From assembly GCF_001401155.1 (NCBI RefSeq), contig NZ_LJRO01000160.1, positions 1 through 64,000 on the forward strand: a DNA stretch of 64,000 bases, read 5' to 3'. The DNA comes from Pseudomonas tremae (lineage in GTDB: Bacteria; Pseudomonadota; Gammaproteobacteria; Pseudomonadales; Pseudomonadaceae). Shown here piece after piece: positions 29,206 to 37,194 of the stretch. Made by a program: the position numbers and the translations under genes. Each line of letters begins with the position of its first letter. The first letter of the stretch is position 1. The notes beneath the pieces were generated by a model. The model did not search any database. It saw only the letters and a program-made list of their open reading frames with translations, and was not told where the DNA came from.

Positions 29206-29387
29206 GGCGCTTGGCTGCAGCCCTTCAGGTACGCGGGTATTGGTCCTCTGATCAAAAAACACACAGCGGTGTTGGGCTATTCTTGATTAGTGCAGAATTT
29301 TACAAGTTCGTTGTCGACTGAGTGTTTGTTACCTGACGACCGCGCCATCTGTGGATAAATGGCTTGCTCATTCGGGCGGGCTTTTGG

Positions 29388-29418
29388 TCACCGCGGAGCG
29401 GAGCCCGCTCCGCGGTGA
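29388..29418. repeat. Perfect hairpin downstream of the chitinase gene
   Basis: TCACCGCGGAGCGG (29388-29401) and its exact complement (29405-29418) around a 3-nt loop, 33 bp past the chitinase stop. No T-run follows, so it is a REP-like or message-end hairpin more than a classic terminator. Confidence 0.65.
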
Positions 29419-29450
29419 TGGCGCGTGCAGGCGCCGAGTAAGCTATCGTT

Positions 29451-31184
29451 CTATAGACCTGCTGGCCCCAGCAGCAGCCACAAAGATTCCGAGCCAGGAA
29501 TATCGGGTGCCCACTGTGGGATTGAGGTATGGGGCTGACGGCACTTATACGTAAAACTGTGATGGTTCACTTCTTGATTCAGCGCGTAGGCGATACCTGC
29601 TTTCCAGTCTTCAATACCGTTGCCGTCCTCAGGTGTGGTACTGACGTGCAGAGGTTCGCTTTCTCTGGATAAACCGCCCTCTACATCCCGGGCTCCGATG
29701 CTGTAACTAATGGCTGTATTGGGCGTCAGTCCGGTGTCGGTATAATGGGTATCTGGCGGGTAAACCCTGAATTCCTGATTACGATTTCGGAAAACCCGAT
29801 AATAGGCGATGAGATGAGGTCCGGTAGAGGCTTTCCAAGCGAGCGTGACACTGCTTGAGGTAACTTCGATCTCTCTAAAATTGCCGGGTGTAGATGGCGG
29901 TTGTTCGTGAAACATGTATACCTTCAGCACTTGGGACAAGTCCGACGTGTTCCCTTCAATGTCAGTTGCGCTGATCCGATAGTCGTATATAGCGCCAGGC
30001 GAAACAGCTGTATCGATAAAAGGCGGCGCCGTTGTAGTACCTACAGGTCTGCCGTCCCGGAATAAATTATAGATGCGCACCGGGTGTGCACCTTCAGAGA
30101 GCCGCCATATCAGTGTTACCGAGTTCTCTGTCTGCCCCGACAATGTAAGGTCAGCAGGTATTGACGGTTTCCCTGGCACAGGCGTCTCACCACTGGTGAG
30201 ATAACCATAGCGTTTCACGAACTCCCAATCGTATTCCTTGCCGTGCTTGTCCTTACCGGCATCCCAGTTGACCGACCATGTCATCAGGCCGCGAATCGGG
30301 CTGCCAGCGTCTGCCAGTTCCTGCAGTGCGCCTTTGACGTCCTGTGGGTCAACCGCATAACCAGTAGCGGCACCATCATTATTGCTGGGCAGCCCGATCA
30401 CCAGCCTGTCTGCCGGAATTGATGCGTAACCCCGTGTGCCGTGGATCAGGCTATCGGTCAGGTAATAAAGAAATGCTTTCTTTTGAGTGTCGTTGTTTTG
30501 AGTAACCCATAGGTTCAACTCATCGACCCATATGCCATCGCCGCCCTGGTTGTAGTACTGAGGCGCGATAAAGTCGTACAGGTCTTCCAGGGCGTTGATG
30601 TAGGCGAGGTAGGAACCCGCTGCTCTCAGGTATGGAAACTCCGGCGCCATACTGATAATGAAGTGCTTTCCTTCTGCCTCGTAATGTTTACGCACCAGTC
30701 GCAGCGCCGCCGGTAATACGGTACGGTTATCTGCGAATGTAATGGCGGCCTGCTCAAGATCAATATCCAGCCCGTCAAAACCATAGATTTCAACCAGCCG
30801 AATGATTTCATAGACCAGCGCCTGTTCCTGGCCTGCATGCAGCTCGATATGAGCATCCGCTCCACCCAGTGAAATCAGTACCGCACGGCCTTGCGCATTC
30901 AGTGTTGCCACTTGGGCGCGAAACTCGTCATCACTGAGGTTATAAGGCTTGAAGGTAGGAATGCCGGCACCCTTCATGAAGGCCACTGCCACGACGTTAT
31001 AAGCCTCGGGGATATCTGTCAGTTGCATCTCTTTGAAAAGGCCCTGCTTGTACCCCTGACCGGGTTCGGAAGGCCAGTTATGCCAGAAACCCATGAGGAT
31101 ATTTTTTCCTCGTATATCCGTCATGGCCGAGGCTGCGTCGGTTTTTGTATTTTTATATTGATTGACGATTTTCGGGTTGAGCAT
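29451..31184 (-). CDS. GH18 chitinase with fibronectin III and chitin-binding domains, no signal peptide
   Basis: 577 residues from ATG 31184, chosen because GGAG lies 9 bp upstream; an in-frame TTG 33 bp earlier is unlikely. Glycoside hydrolase family 18 domain (about 25-325) with the catalytic D-x-x-D-x-D-x-E motif DGLDIDLE, acid E144. Two fibronectin type III domains follow (about 345-430 and 440-525), then a C-terminal CBM5/12-type chitin-binding module with aromatic WKAGIAYALNQEV and IPQWAPD. It should cleave beta-1,4-N-acetylglucosamine chains of fungi or arthropods. No signal peptide is visible, so export would need a non-Sec route or lysis. It splits the dgc and gbc gene groups and looks like an accessory insertion. 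Confidence 0.9.
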   Translation of the reverse strand: MLNPKIVNQYKNTKTDAASAMTDIRGKNILMGFWHNWPSEPGQGYKQGLFKEMQLTDIPEAYNVVAVAFMKGAGIPTFKPYNLSDDEFRAQVATLNAQGRAVLISLGGADAHIELHAGQEQALVYEIIRLVEIYGFDGLDIDLEQAAITFADNRTVLPAALRLVRKHYEAEGKHFIISMAPEFPYLRAAGSYLAYINALEDLYDFIAPQYYNQGGDGIWVDELNLWVTQNNDTQKKAFLYYLTDSLIHGTRGYASIPADRLVIGLPSNNDGAATGYAVDPQDVKGALQELADAGSPIRGLMTWSVNWDAGKDKHGKEYDWEFVKRYGYLTSGETPVPGKPSIPADLTLSGQTENSVTLIWRLSEGAHPVRIYNLFRDGRPVGTTTAPPFIDTAVSPGAIYDYRISATDIEGNTSDLSQVLKVYMFHEQPPSTPGNFREIEVTSSSVTLAWKASTGPHLIAYYRVFRNRNQEFRVYPPDTHYTDTGLTPNTAISYSIGARDVEGGLSRESEPLHVSTTPEDGNGIEDWKAGIAYALNQEVNHHSFTYKCRQPHTSIPQWAPDIPGSESLWLLLGPAGL

Positions 31185-31327
31185 GGTCCGTGTCTCCGTC
31201 CGTTGGATTGACTTCAACTGGAGTGGACCACGAAGGGGTTTTTCACGTAACTGTCAGAAATGACGGTATCGACGCAAGGGCAGTTGTGCCGAGGATTGCC
31301 GACTTGAGAGGGGGGCCTGAGGGGTTG

Positions 31328-31359
31328 GCAAACCCACTTCAGGAGTGAAGTGAGTTTGC
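31328..31359. terminator. Hairpin between gbcA and the chitinase gene
   Basis: GCAAAC-C-CACTTC, a 6-nt loop, then GAAGTG-A-GTTTGC: a 12-bp stem with one mismatch, about 45 bp past the gbcA stop. There is no clear T-run on the minus strand, so termination is only possible. Confidence 0.4.
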
Positions 31360-31404
31360 GCTGGCATCGATGAATTAAAGCGCCGCGTCAGCGGGGTTAA
31401 CGCC

Positions 31405-32703
31405 CTATTCGTGATTTACCGCCACACCTTTCAAATACGCTGCTGGCTCGGCCCCGAGGTTTTCCAGCATGCGCGAGCTGTACCAGTCTACGAAATTGAC
31501 CACGCCGAACTCGTAGGTTTTCGAGTAAGGGCCTGGCTGGTAGGCGGAGGAATTGATGCCACGCTGGTTCTCTTCGGCCAGGCGACGGTCCTGATCATTG
31601 GTGGCGTCCCAGACCTGGCGCATGCGCTCCACGTCGTAATCCACACCCTCGACCGCATCCTTGTGGACAATCCACTTGGTGCTGACCATGGTTTCCTGTG
31701 CGCTGATGGGCCACACGGTGAACACGATGATGTGATCGCCCATGCAGTGATTCCAGGAGTGCGGCAGGTGCAGGATGCGCATCGAGCCCAGTTCCGGGTT
31801 CTGGATGCGGCCCATCAGTTTCTTGCAGCCGACCTTGCCGTCCAGAGTCATCGAGACAGTGCCCTTGAGCAACGGCATGCGCACTATGCGGTTGCGCAGC
31901 CCGAAGCTGGCGTGAGCGTAGGGGATCTTCTCTGCATCCCAGGCAGCGGCGGATGCGGCGACATGGTCCTTGAACGCCTGATCTGCACGCGGGTCTGTGA
32001 CGTCGTCCCATTCCAGCAGGGTTTTCAGCAGCTCGGGATGAGAGCCGCTGCAGTGATAGCACTCGCGGTTGTTCTCCAGAACCAGCTTCCAGTTGGCTTT
32101 TTCCATCAAGGTGGTCTGCACCGCCACCTTGGTGTTTTCCATGTCGTAGGGTTCCATGTAGTGGCGCAGGGTCGACAGGAACTCGTCAATGGCCGGCGGA
32201 TTCTCCGCCAGACTGATGAAAATGTAACCGCCTGCGGTCTTCACATGGACGGGCTTGAGGCCGAACTGCTTCATGTCGAAGTCGTCGCCCATTTCGGTGC
32301 CAGCATAAAGCAGGCGTCCGTCCAGCTCGTAGGTCCATTGATGGTAGTGGCAAACCAGCTTGGCGACCTTGCCTTTTTCGGCGGTACACAGGCGCGAGCC
32401 GCGATGGCGACACACGTTATGAAACGCGTTGACCGCGCCGTCCGGGCCGCGCACCACGAGGATCGGGTTCTTGCCGATCTGCAATGTCAGGTAGTTGCCC
32501 TTGGTCGGGATTTCGCAGGTCATCCCTGCGATCAGCCACTCTTTATGAAAGATTTCCTGCATATCGATTTCAAACAGCCTTTCATCACTGTAGAAAGGCT
32601 GCGGCAGCGAGTAAGTGCGCTCGCGATTCTGCAGCATCTCGGCAGTGGCCTTGCGTGCAGGTTCCAGCGGATCGCCCAGGCTCAAGGTTGCGGTGACGTC
32701 CAT
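31405..32703 (-). CDS. gbcA: Glycine betaine monooxygenase, Rieske oxygenase subunit GbcA
   Basis: 432 residues from ATG 32703 (GAGGGA 8 bp upstream). Rieske 2Fe-2S ligands C98, H100, C118 and H121 (NVCRHRG and CHYHQWTY); mononuclear iron ligands H217 and H222 in ENNRECYHCSGSHPEL. It oxidatively removes one methyl group from glycine betaine to give dimethylglycine and formaldehyde, using electrons from GbcB. Divergent from gbcB across a 308-bp shared promoter gap. In P. aeruginosa both are induced by GbdR in response to betaine or dimethylglycine. Confidence 0.95.
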   Translation of the reverse strand: MDVTATLSLGDPLEPARKATAEMLQNRERTYSLPQPFYSDERLFEIDMQEIFHKEWLIAGMTCEIPTKGNYLTLQIGKNPILVVRGPDGAVNAFHNVCRHRGSRLCTAEKGKVAKLVCHYHQWTYELDGRLLYAGTEMGDDFDMKQFGLKPVHVKTAGGYIFISLAENPPAIDEFLSTLRHYMEPYDMENTKVAVQTTLMEKANWKLVLENNRECYHCSGSHPELLKTLLEWDDVTDPRADQAFKDHVAASAAAWDAEKIPYAHASFGLRNRIVRMPLLKGTVSMTLDGKVGCKKLMGRIQNPELGSMRILHLPHSWNHCMGDHIIVFTVWPISAQETMVSTKWIVHKDAVEGVDYDVERMRQVWDATNDQDRRLAEENQRGINSSAYQPGPYSKTYEFGVVNFVDWYSSRMLENLGAEPAAYLKGVAVNHE

Positions 32704-33011
32704 CGTTAAATCCCTCATGACCGCGTCATGGGCGGCCTGCGAATGTGGCTGATACGGTTGTGGGCGCGTTGCACGCAAGACAATAAATCAGTCGTTCATG
32801 CCGATAATCCCTGTTGGCGAGTGTGGAGCGGGGCGCTTGGCGAACCATATCCATGGGCGACATGGCCGCATCCGTTCCCGACGCGACAGCCCTTGTACAC
32901 CGGGGCTGGTCGCGGTAAGTACGTGAATGTCGTTGATAGGTAAATGGTCGTCTCGCGCGTTACGCAGAATCCGCACTATGAGAGGCCGACAGTCGGCCGT
33001 GGAGATCACGT
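32704..33011. promoter_or_regulatory. Divergent gbcA-gbcB promoter region
   Basis: 308 bp without a gene. It must hold both promoters. Two GCGACA hexamers at 32867 and 32883, 16 bp apart in the same orientation, are the only ordered motif I noticed; the same hexamer appears upstream of the dgc operon. Small frames here are not credible. Confidence 0.4.
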
Positions 33012-34112
33012 ATGTCCCAAAGTTTCCTGAGCCCGGTTACCACCCAGACATGGGCCAACGGGCGCCACCTGGTACGAGTCGTCAAAGTCATCCAGGAAAC
33101 CTGGGACGTTCGCACTTTCTGCTTCATGGCCGATCAGCCGATCATGTTCTTTTTCAAGCCTGGGCAATTCGTGACCCTGGAGCTGGAGATCGACGGTCTG
33201 CCGATCATGCGCTCGTACACCATCTCAAGTTCTCCCTCGGTGCCCTACAGCTTTTCGATTACCGTCAAGCGCGTGCCTGGTGGCAGGGTTTCCAATTACC
33301 TGCACGACACGTTGAGCGAAGGGCAGGAGCTGGCAGTGCATGGCCCGGTCGGGTTGTTCAATGCCATCGATTTCCCGAACCCGAAAATCCTCTACCTCAG
33401 TGGCGGTGTGGGCATTACGCCGGTCATGTCGATGGCACGCTGGTTCTATGACACCAACGCCAACGTCGACATGGTGTTCGTGCACAGCGCCCGCTCGCCC
33501 AAGGACATCATCTACCATCGCGAGCTGGAGCACATGGCGTCGCGGATCGACAACTTCAGCCTGCATCTGGTCTGCGAAAAGCACGGGCTGGGCGATCCGT
33601 GGGCGGGCTATCGCGGTTACCTGAATCAGAAAATGCTTGAACTGATGGCGCCGGACTTCATGGAGCGCGAAGTGTTCTGCTGCGGGCCGACGCCCTACAT
33701 GACAGCGGTCAAGCGCCTGTTGCTGGAAAATGGCTTCAACATGGCGCAATACCATGAAGAATCCTTCGGCGCGACACCCGCCGAAGCCCGTGCCGATGCC
33801 GTCGAACAGGCAGAAATCGCCGCCGACGCGCCCGATATCGACGCGGCTGACCTGCACCAGGTCGAGTTCACCGAGACCGGTAAAAGCATCCGCGTTGGAC
33901 CGGGAGAAACCGTACACGCAGCCGCAGCCAAACTCGGCCTGATGATCCCCAAGGCCTGCGGCATGGGCATCTGCGGAACGTGCAAGGTCATGAAAACAAG
34001 TGGCGAAGTGGAGATGGAACACAACGGCGGCATTACCGATGAAGATGTTGCAGAGGGCTACATCCTGTCCTGCTGCAGCGTGCCGAAGGGTGATGTGCGG
34101 ATTGAGTATTGA
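33012..34112 (+). CDS. gbcB: Glycine betaine monooxygenase, reductase subunit GbcB
   Basis: 366 residues. N-terminal ferredoxin-reductase FAD domain (RSYTISSSP near 67-75), an NAD(P)H domain with LSGGVGITPVMSMARW near 130 and VFCCGPTPYM near 225, and a C-terminal plant-type 2Fe-2S ferredoxin domain (ACGMGICGTCKV near 318 with a last Cys in LSCCSV). It feeds electrons from NAD(P)H to the Rieske subunit GbcA. Followed by the palindrome at 34128-34146. Confidence 0.95.
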   Translation: MSQSFLSPVTTQTWANGRHLVRVVKVIQETWDVRTFCFMADQPIMFFFKPGQFVTLELEIDGLPIMRSYTISSSPSVPYSFSITVKRVPGGRVSNYLHDTLSEGQELAVHGPVGLFNAIDFPNPKILYLSGGVGITPVMSMARWFYDTNANVDMVFVHSARSPKDIIYHRELEHMASRIDNFSLHLVCEKHGLGDPWAGYRGYLNQKMLELMAPDFMEREVFCCGPTPYMTAVKRLLLENGFNMAQYHEESFGATPAEARADAVEQAEIAADAPDIDAADLHQVEFTETGKSIRVGPGETVHAAAAKLGLMIPKACGMGICGTCKVMKTSGEVEMEHNGGITDEDVAEGYILSCCSVPKGDVRIEY

Positions 34113-34127
34113 GCACGCCTGAAACTA

Positions 34128-34146
34128 TGTGACGCAAAGCGTCACA
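34128..34146. repeat. REP-like palindrome after gbcB
   Basis: TGTGACGC-AAA-GCGTCACA, 16 bp past the gbcB stop. The same GACGC-N3-GCGTC core recurs at 19680, 36330 and 46400. Confidence 0.6.
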
Positions 34147-34182
34147 AGTTTTCGCCGCGACGCTAACAGGGGCAATGGCTTT

Positions 34183-34317
34183 TTATCTCAGCCGTTGACA
34201 CGAATCATCGGTAATCAGACTGAAACGCTCGAGTGCCTTCTCAACAAGCCCCGACTCATGCTGAATCAAGATCACGATCTTATTGATCAGCTCGTAATCA
34301 ACGAGCTCATGATCCAC
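34183..34317 (-). CDS. Possible 44-residue protein overlapping the preceding small gene
   Basis: GTG at 34317 opens 44 codons to TAA at 34183, overlapping the end of the 88-residue gene by 11 bp. The product is hydrophilic and regular-looking (begins MDHELVDYELINKIVILIQ, ends DDSCQRLR), with a plausible helical pattern. Such an overlap suggests translational coupling. There is no good Shine-Dalgarno and codon bias is only moderate, so this is a weak call. No family recognised. Confidence 0.35.
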   Translation of the reverse strand: MDHELVDYELINKIVILIQHESGLVEKALERFSLITDDSCQRLR

Positions 34318-34573
34318 TGTGGCTCTGCTTATAAGCCGCCAGCGCAGGCAGCAACTGCTGGTCGATGGCCTGGCGGACGGCGGGGAGGAGGGTTGCGCTG
34401 CCGGTCAGGAGTTGCTCTATCAGACGTCGAAGGGCCTTCGCGCGTTCTGCGTTGAGGCCGCATACGGCGTGTGCGCAGGCTTGTTCGGCCGTGGCGCCGC
34501 TGGGCGTTTCGAATCCTAATGCTCTCAGCTGGCCGAGCAGGTCTTCCTGGTCTATCAAGTCCGCGTGCATCAT
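34307..34573 (-). CDS. Small protein of unknown function downstream of DUF6124 gene
   Basis: 88 residues from ATG 34573, chosen for AAAGGA about 9 bp upstream; a second ATG follows at once. It looks helical and soluble: an acidic start (MMHADLIDQEDLLGQLRALG), a Cys-containing middle (EQACAHAVCGLNAERAKALRRL) and a basic end. No family recognised. It lies 122 bp after the DUF6124 gene in the same direction and probably shares its transcript. Confidence 0.6.
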   Translation of the reverse strand: MMHADLIDQEDLLGQLRALGFETPSGATAEQACAHAVCGLNAERAKALRRLIEQLLTGSATLLPAVRQAIDQQLLPALAAYKQSHSGS

Positions 34574-34695
34574 GGCGTCTGTTCCTTTGATCGGGCTGTT
34601 TCCGATTCTGGTAGGACAGCTGGCTGCGAGCAACCCTTGCAGGGTGCGGATGGCAGGATTGACTACAGGTGCGTCGTTTTCAGTTCAGATTGTGG

Positions 34696-34926
34696 TCATT
34701 CGGTTTGCAGGTTTTCTATCGTGTTGTCGACCATGACCTTTGCCATGTCCACCAGGTGCATGATCGTGAGCGTCATGTCTCGCTGTGCGCCGCTCATGCT
34801 GTCGCTGAATTTGTAGGCGCTGGTTGCGGCGCAGCGCAGCAGGTCACTGGCATATAGAAGGGCATCTTCGTGGCTGACCTTTGGGCGGGCGCTGAAGAAG
34901 GGCGGGTCGGGGACGATTTTTAGCAT
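34696..34926 (-). CDS. DUF6124 family small protein
   Basis: 76 residues, helical, beginning MLKIVPDPPFFSARPKVSH and continuing with HEDALLYASDLLRCAATSAY, the recognisable DUF6124 core found in many pseudomonads, often in several copies per genome. Function unknown. The Shine-Dalgarno (TAGGAG) lies 6 bp before ATG 34926 and is itself part of a possible hairpin. Upstream is the structured leader at 34937-35135. Confidence 0.75.
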   Translation of the reverse strand: MLKIVPDPPFFSARPKVSHEDALLYASDLLRCAATSAYKFSDSMSGAQRDMTLTIMHLVDMAKVMVDNTIENLQTE

Positions 34927-34936
34927 GTGAGACTCC

Positions 34937-35135
34937 TAATCAATAATCAGTAGGTCGTCACTTCGGCTACTAATCGAAGGTGGCGGCCGCACGCAGGTAG
35001 TAGCCCGGTGATTAGGAACCGGTGCATCCGGAGACGCCCCACGCACGGCCACCATAAAGATGCAGCCCGTAAACAAGCGCCTTGCACAAGGTGGCGCATT
35101 GCGCCTAATCACACCGAGGGCTACTAATCCTCATC
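34937..35135 (-). ncRNA. Candidate structured 5' leader RNA or small palindromic element upstream of DUF6124 gene
   Basis: About 200 nt with nested structure. Two hairpins share the same 9-nt loop (ATTAGTAGC on the minus strand) but have different stems: GAGG/CCTC at 35116-35132 and CTTCG/CGAAG at 34961-34979. A third segment (34998-35004) is complementary to seven bases of those loops. A long-range inverted repeat pairs 35000-35016 with 35104-35124 and would disrupt the first hairpin. A further stem sits at about 35078-35098. CCTA/TAGG could mask the ribosome site of the DUF6124 gene. Stem changes with a kept loop suggest selection on RNA. It could instead be a mobile palindromic repeat. Confidence 0.5.
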
Positions 35136-35304
35136 GCTGATATGCAGCGACGGGCGCAGAGTAGTGATCGAAATGGGCAGGCACAAGGGGCTGGGAGTTT
35201 CTCGGAAATTTCCTTCAAGTGATACAGACGAGTCCCGCAAATTCGTTACAAATTCTTGTTCGCGGCTCAGGTTTGCTAAACTGCGCGGCCTGCCAGGAGC
35301 TGCC

Positions 35305-36141
35305 ATGAATTACCGTCACGCCTACCACGCCGGCAACCACGCCGACGTGTTCAAACACCTTACTCTGACTCGCCTGATCGCCCTCATGGCGCGCAAGGAG
35401 CAGCCGTTCGCCTATCTCGACACCCATGCCGGGCTCGGGCTGTACGACCTAAAAGGTGATCAGGCCTCTCGCACCGGCGAGTGGCTCGAAGGCATTGGTC
35501 GTCTGTGGGATACCCCGGACTTGCCAGCGCTGACGGCTGATTACCTGCAAGTGCTGCATGACATGAACCCTGATGGCGAGTTGCGATACTACCCCGGCTC
35601 GCCGGAGCTGGCCCGCCGCCTGACTCGCGAGCGCGAGCGGGTGTTGCTCAATGAAAAACACCCTGAAGACGGGCGCCTGCTCAAGGAAAACATGAAGGGC
35701 GACCGCCGCGTCGCGGTGCATCTGGGAGAGGGCTGGCACGTGCCACGCGCACTGCTGCCCGTCGCTGAAAAGCGTGCCGTGATGCTGATCGACCCGCCGT
35801 TCGAGCAACTGGATGAAATGAAACGTTGCGCAGTGGCGCTTAAGGAAACCATCGGGCGCATGCGCCAGACGGTCGCCGCCATCTGGTACCCGATCAAAGA
35901 CCCGCGCCTGCTGCGACGTTTCTATCAGGACCTGGCAGAAACCGGCGCGCCCAAATTGCTGCGCGTCGAGCTGTATGTCCATCCGCTGGACACCCCGGCG
36001 AGTCTCAACGGTTCAGGTCTGGCTATCGCCAACCCGCCGTGGGGCCTTGAAGAAGAGCTGCGCGAACTGATGCCTTACCTGGCCGACAAACTGGGCCAGA
36101 CTCAGGGCGGCTGGAAGATGGACTGGTTGATCGCCGAGTAA
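35305..36141 (+). CDS. rlmJ: 23S rRNA (adenine-2030-N6)-methyltransferase
   Basis: 278 residues from ATG 35305 (AGGAG 5 bp upstream). It begins MNYRHAYHAGNHADVFKHL, the RlmJ signature, with the SAM/catalytic motif AVMLIDPPFEQ (N6-adenine D-P-P-F type) near residue 160 and a conserved C-terminus ending in KMDWLIAE. It methylates A2030 of 23S rRNA before ribosome assembly. Single gene, followed by REP elements. Confidence 0.95.
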   Translation: MNYRHAYHAGNHADVFKHLTLTRLIALMARKEQPFAYLDTHAGLGLYDLKGDQASRTGEWLEGIGRLWDTPDLPALTADYLQVLHDMNPDGELRYYPGSPELARRLTRERERVLLNEKHPEDGRLLKENMKGDRRVAVHLGEGWHVPRALLPVAEKRAVMLIDPPFEQLDEMKRCAVALKETIGRMRQTVAAIWYPIKDPRLLRRFYQDLAETGAPKLLRVELYVHPLDTPASLNGSGLAIANPPWGLEEELRELMPYLADKLGQTQGGWKMDWLIAE

Positions 36142-36149
36142 GCGAGCGT

Positions 36150-36345
36150 AAGTTCGCGCAGGATTGCGCGGTCAAGGGCGGACGCAAAGCTTCCAGGCCT
36201 GCATACCCACGCGGAGCACGGGCACGATAGAGGTCGGTTTGGAAGCTCATCGTGTAGGGATAGCCTCAGAAGTAGCCCGGGGCCTATCGTTCCTCACGCT
36301 CCAGCGCGGGGATGCCTTTCGTGACGCTTTGCGTAACAAGCCCCA
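36150..36345. repeat. REP-like cluster between rlmJ and msrA
   Basis: Contains GGACGCAAAGC, ACCCACGCGGAGCACGGGCACGAT, ATCGTTCCTCACGCTCC and GTGACGCTTTGCGTAAC in opposing orientations, the same blocks as at 19670 and 46345. No gene seen. Confidence 0.65.
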
Positions 36346-36400
36346 CTGCAGGCGTCAGGCAGGACGCAGGATGACGGAGGTTTGAGCCCCCGTCGGTCCC

Positions 36401-37048
36401 TCAGGCAGGCAGACAAACCCCTGTGCCGCCCAGGCCGCAATAGCCTTGCGTGTTCTTGGCCAGGTACTGCTGGTGATACGCCTCGGCGAAGTACACTGTC
36501 GGCGCTTCTTCGATTTCAGTGGTGATCCCGCCCAGACCTGCCTTGCTCAGTTCCGCCTGAAACGCTTCGGCGCTGGCTTTGGCTGCGGCGAGCTGTTCAG
36601 GCCGCGTGCAATAGATGACCGAACGGTACTGCGTGCCGATGTCATTGCCCTGACGCATGCCCTGAGTCGGGTTATGGGCTTCCCAGAACACCTTGAGCAA
36701 CGATTCGTAGCTGATCTTCTCAGGCTCGTAAACGACTAGTACCACTTCGGTGTGCCCGGTCAGGCCTGAGCAGACTTCTTCGTAGGTCGGGTTAGGCGTG
36801 AACCCACCCGCGTAACCGACAACGGTGCTGACAACACCTTCCTGTTGCCACAGGCGACGTTCTGCACCCCAGAAGCAGCCCATGCCGAAAATAGCGAATT
36901 CTACGTTGCTCGAGAATGGCCCCAGCAGCGGGTTACCGTTGACGAAGTGATCTTCCGGAAGCGCCATCGGTGTTTCACGACCTGGGAGAGCTTGTTCGGC
37001 GGTAGGCAATACGTTTTTGTTCACAAGAATTTCCGAGCGCAGAGTCAT
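36401..37048 (-). CDS. msrA: Peptide methionine sulfoxide reductase A
   Basis: 215 residues. Catalytic C58 in the motif [39 protein letters not shown] follows, and resolving cysteines lie near the C-terminus ([15 protein letters not shown]). It reduces methionine-S-sulfoxide in proteins. The ~50-residue N-terminal lead before the core is usual for this branch. It neighbours dipA as in P. aeruginosa (PA5018-PA5017). Confidence 0.96.
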   Translation of the reverse strand: MTLRSEILVNKNVLPTAEQALPGRETPMALPEDHFVNGNPLLGPFSSNVEFAIFGMGCFWGAERRLWQQEGVVSTVVGYAGGFTPNPTYEEVCSGLTGHTEVVLVVYEPEKISYESLLKVFWEAHNPTQGMRQGNDIGTQYRSVIYCTRPEQLAAAKASAEAFQAELSKAGLGGITTEIEEAPTVYFAEAYHQQYLAKNTQGYCGLGGTGVCLPA

Positions 37049-37194
37049 GAACCATATCCTCTCGTTGTGAGACGGCAGCAGGTAACAGGACGGGTTAATA
37101 CAATGACATAGGTCCCGTTACACGCAGAAACAAGGGCTGCCGTGTAATAACAGAGCAACAGTGTGCCCGAGAGAGCAGGGTGCAGGGAAGGTGC

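Larger units (their letters stand above)
27145..29358. promoter_or_regulatory. Cluster of DnaA boxes (datA-like candidate)
   Basis: Seven exact TTATCCACA 9-mers start at 27145, 27404, 27884, 28364, 28999, 29191 and 29350, plus TTATTCACA at 28461. Six of the seven exact ones read TGTGGATAA on the plus strand. One-mismatch versions occur at 26596, 27474, 28004 and 28830. By chance an exact box, counting both strands, is expected about once per 130 kb. No dnaA, dnaN or rpmH lies here, so this is not the usual oriC. A DnaA-titration locus like E. coli datA, or a DnaA-regulated region, is the best reading. Confidence 0.6.
28665..29450. other. 786-bp intergenic region with DnaA boxes and hairpins
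   Basis: No gene is supported between etfB and the chitinase stop; small frames here lack ribosome sites and coding composition. It holds three exact DnaA boxes (28999, 29191, 29350), one near-box (28830), a 29-bp duplicated segment, an AT-rich stretch at about 29056-29095 and a perfect hairpin at 29388-29418. Composition is clearly more AT-rich than the flanking genes. Confidence 0.65.

Noticed and set aside
27145..29358. DnaA-box cluster as the chromosomal origin oriC
   Set aside because: No dnaA, dnaN, recF, gyrB, rpmH or parAB nearby, and the boxes spread over coding genes; no compact AT-rich unwinding element with tandem boxes.
29100..29554. Small plus-strand frames in the DnaA-box gap and across the chitinase end
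   Set aside because: No ribosome site, low-quality composition, and one runs into the antisense of the chitinase gene.
31185..31217. Upstream TTG start for the chitinase adding 11 residues
   Set aside because: ATG 31184 has a GGAG site at good spacing; the TTG has none and does not create a signal peptide.
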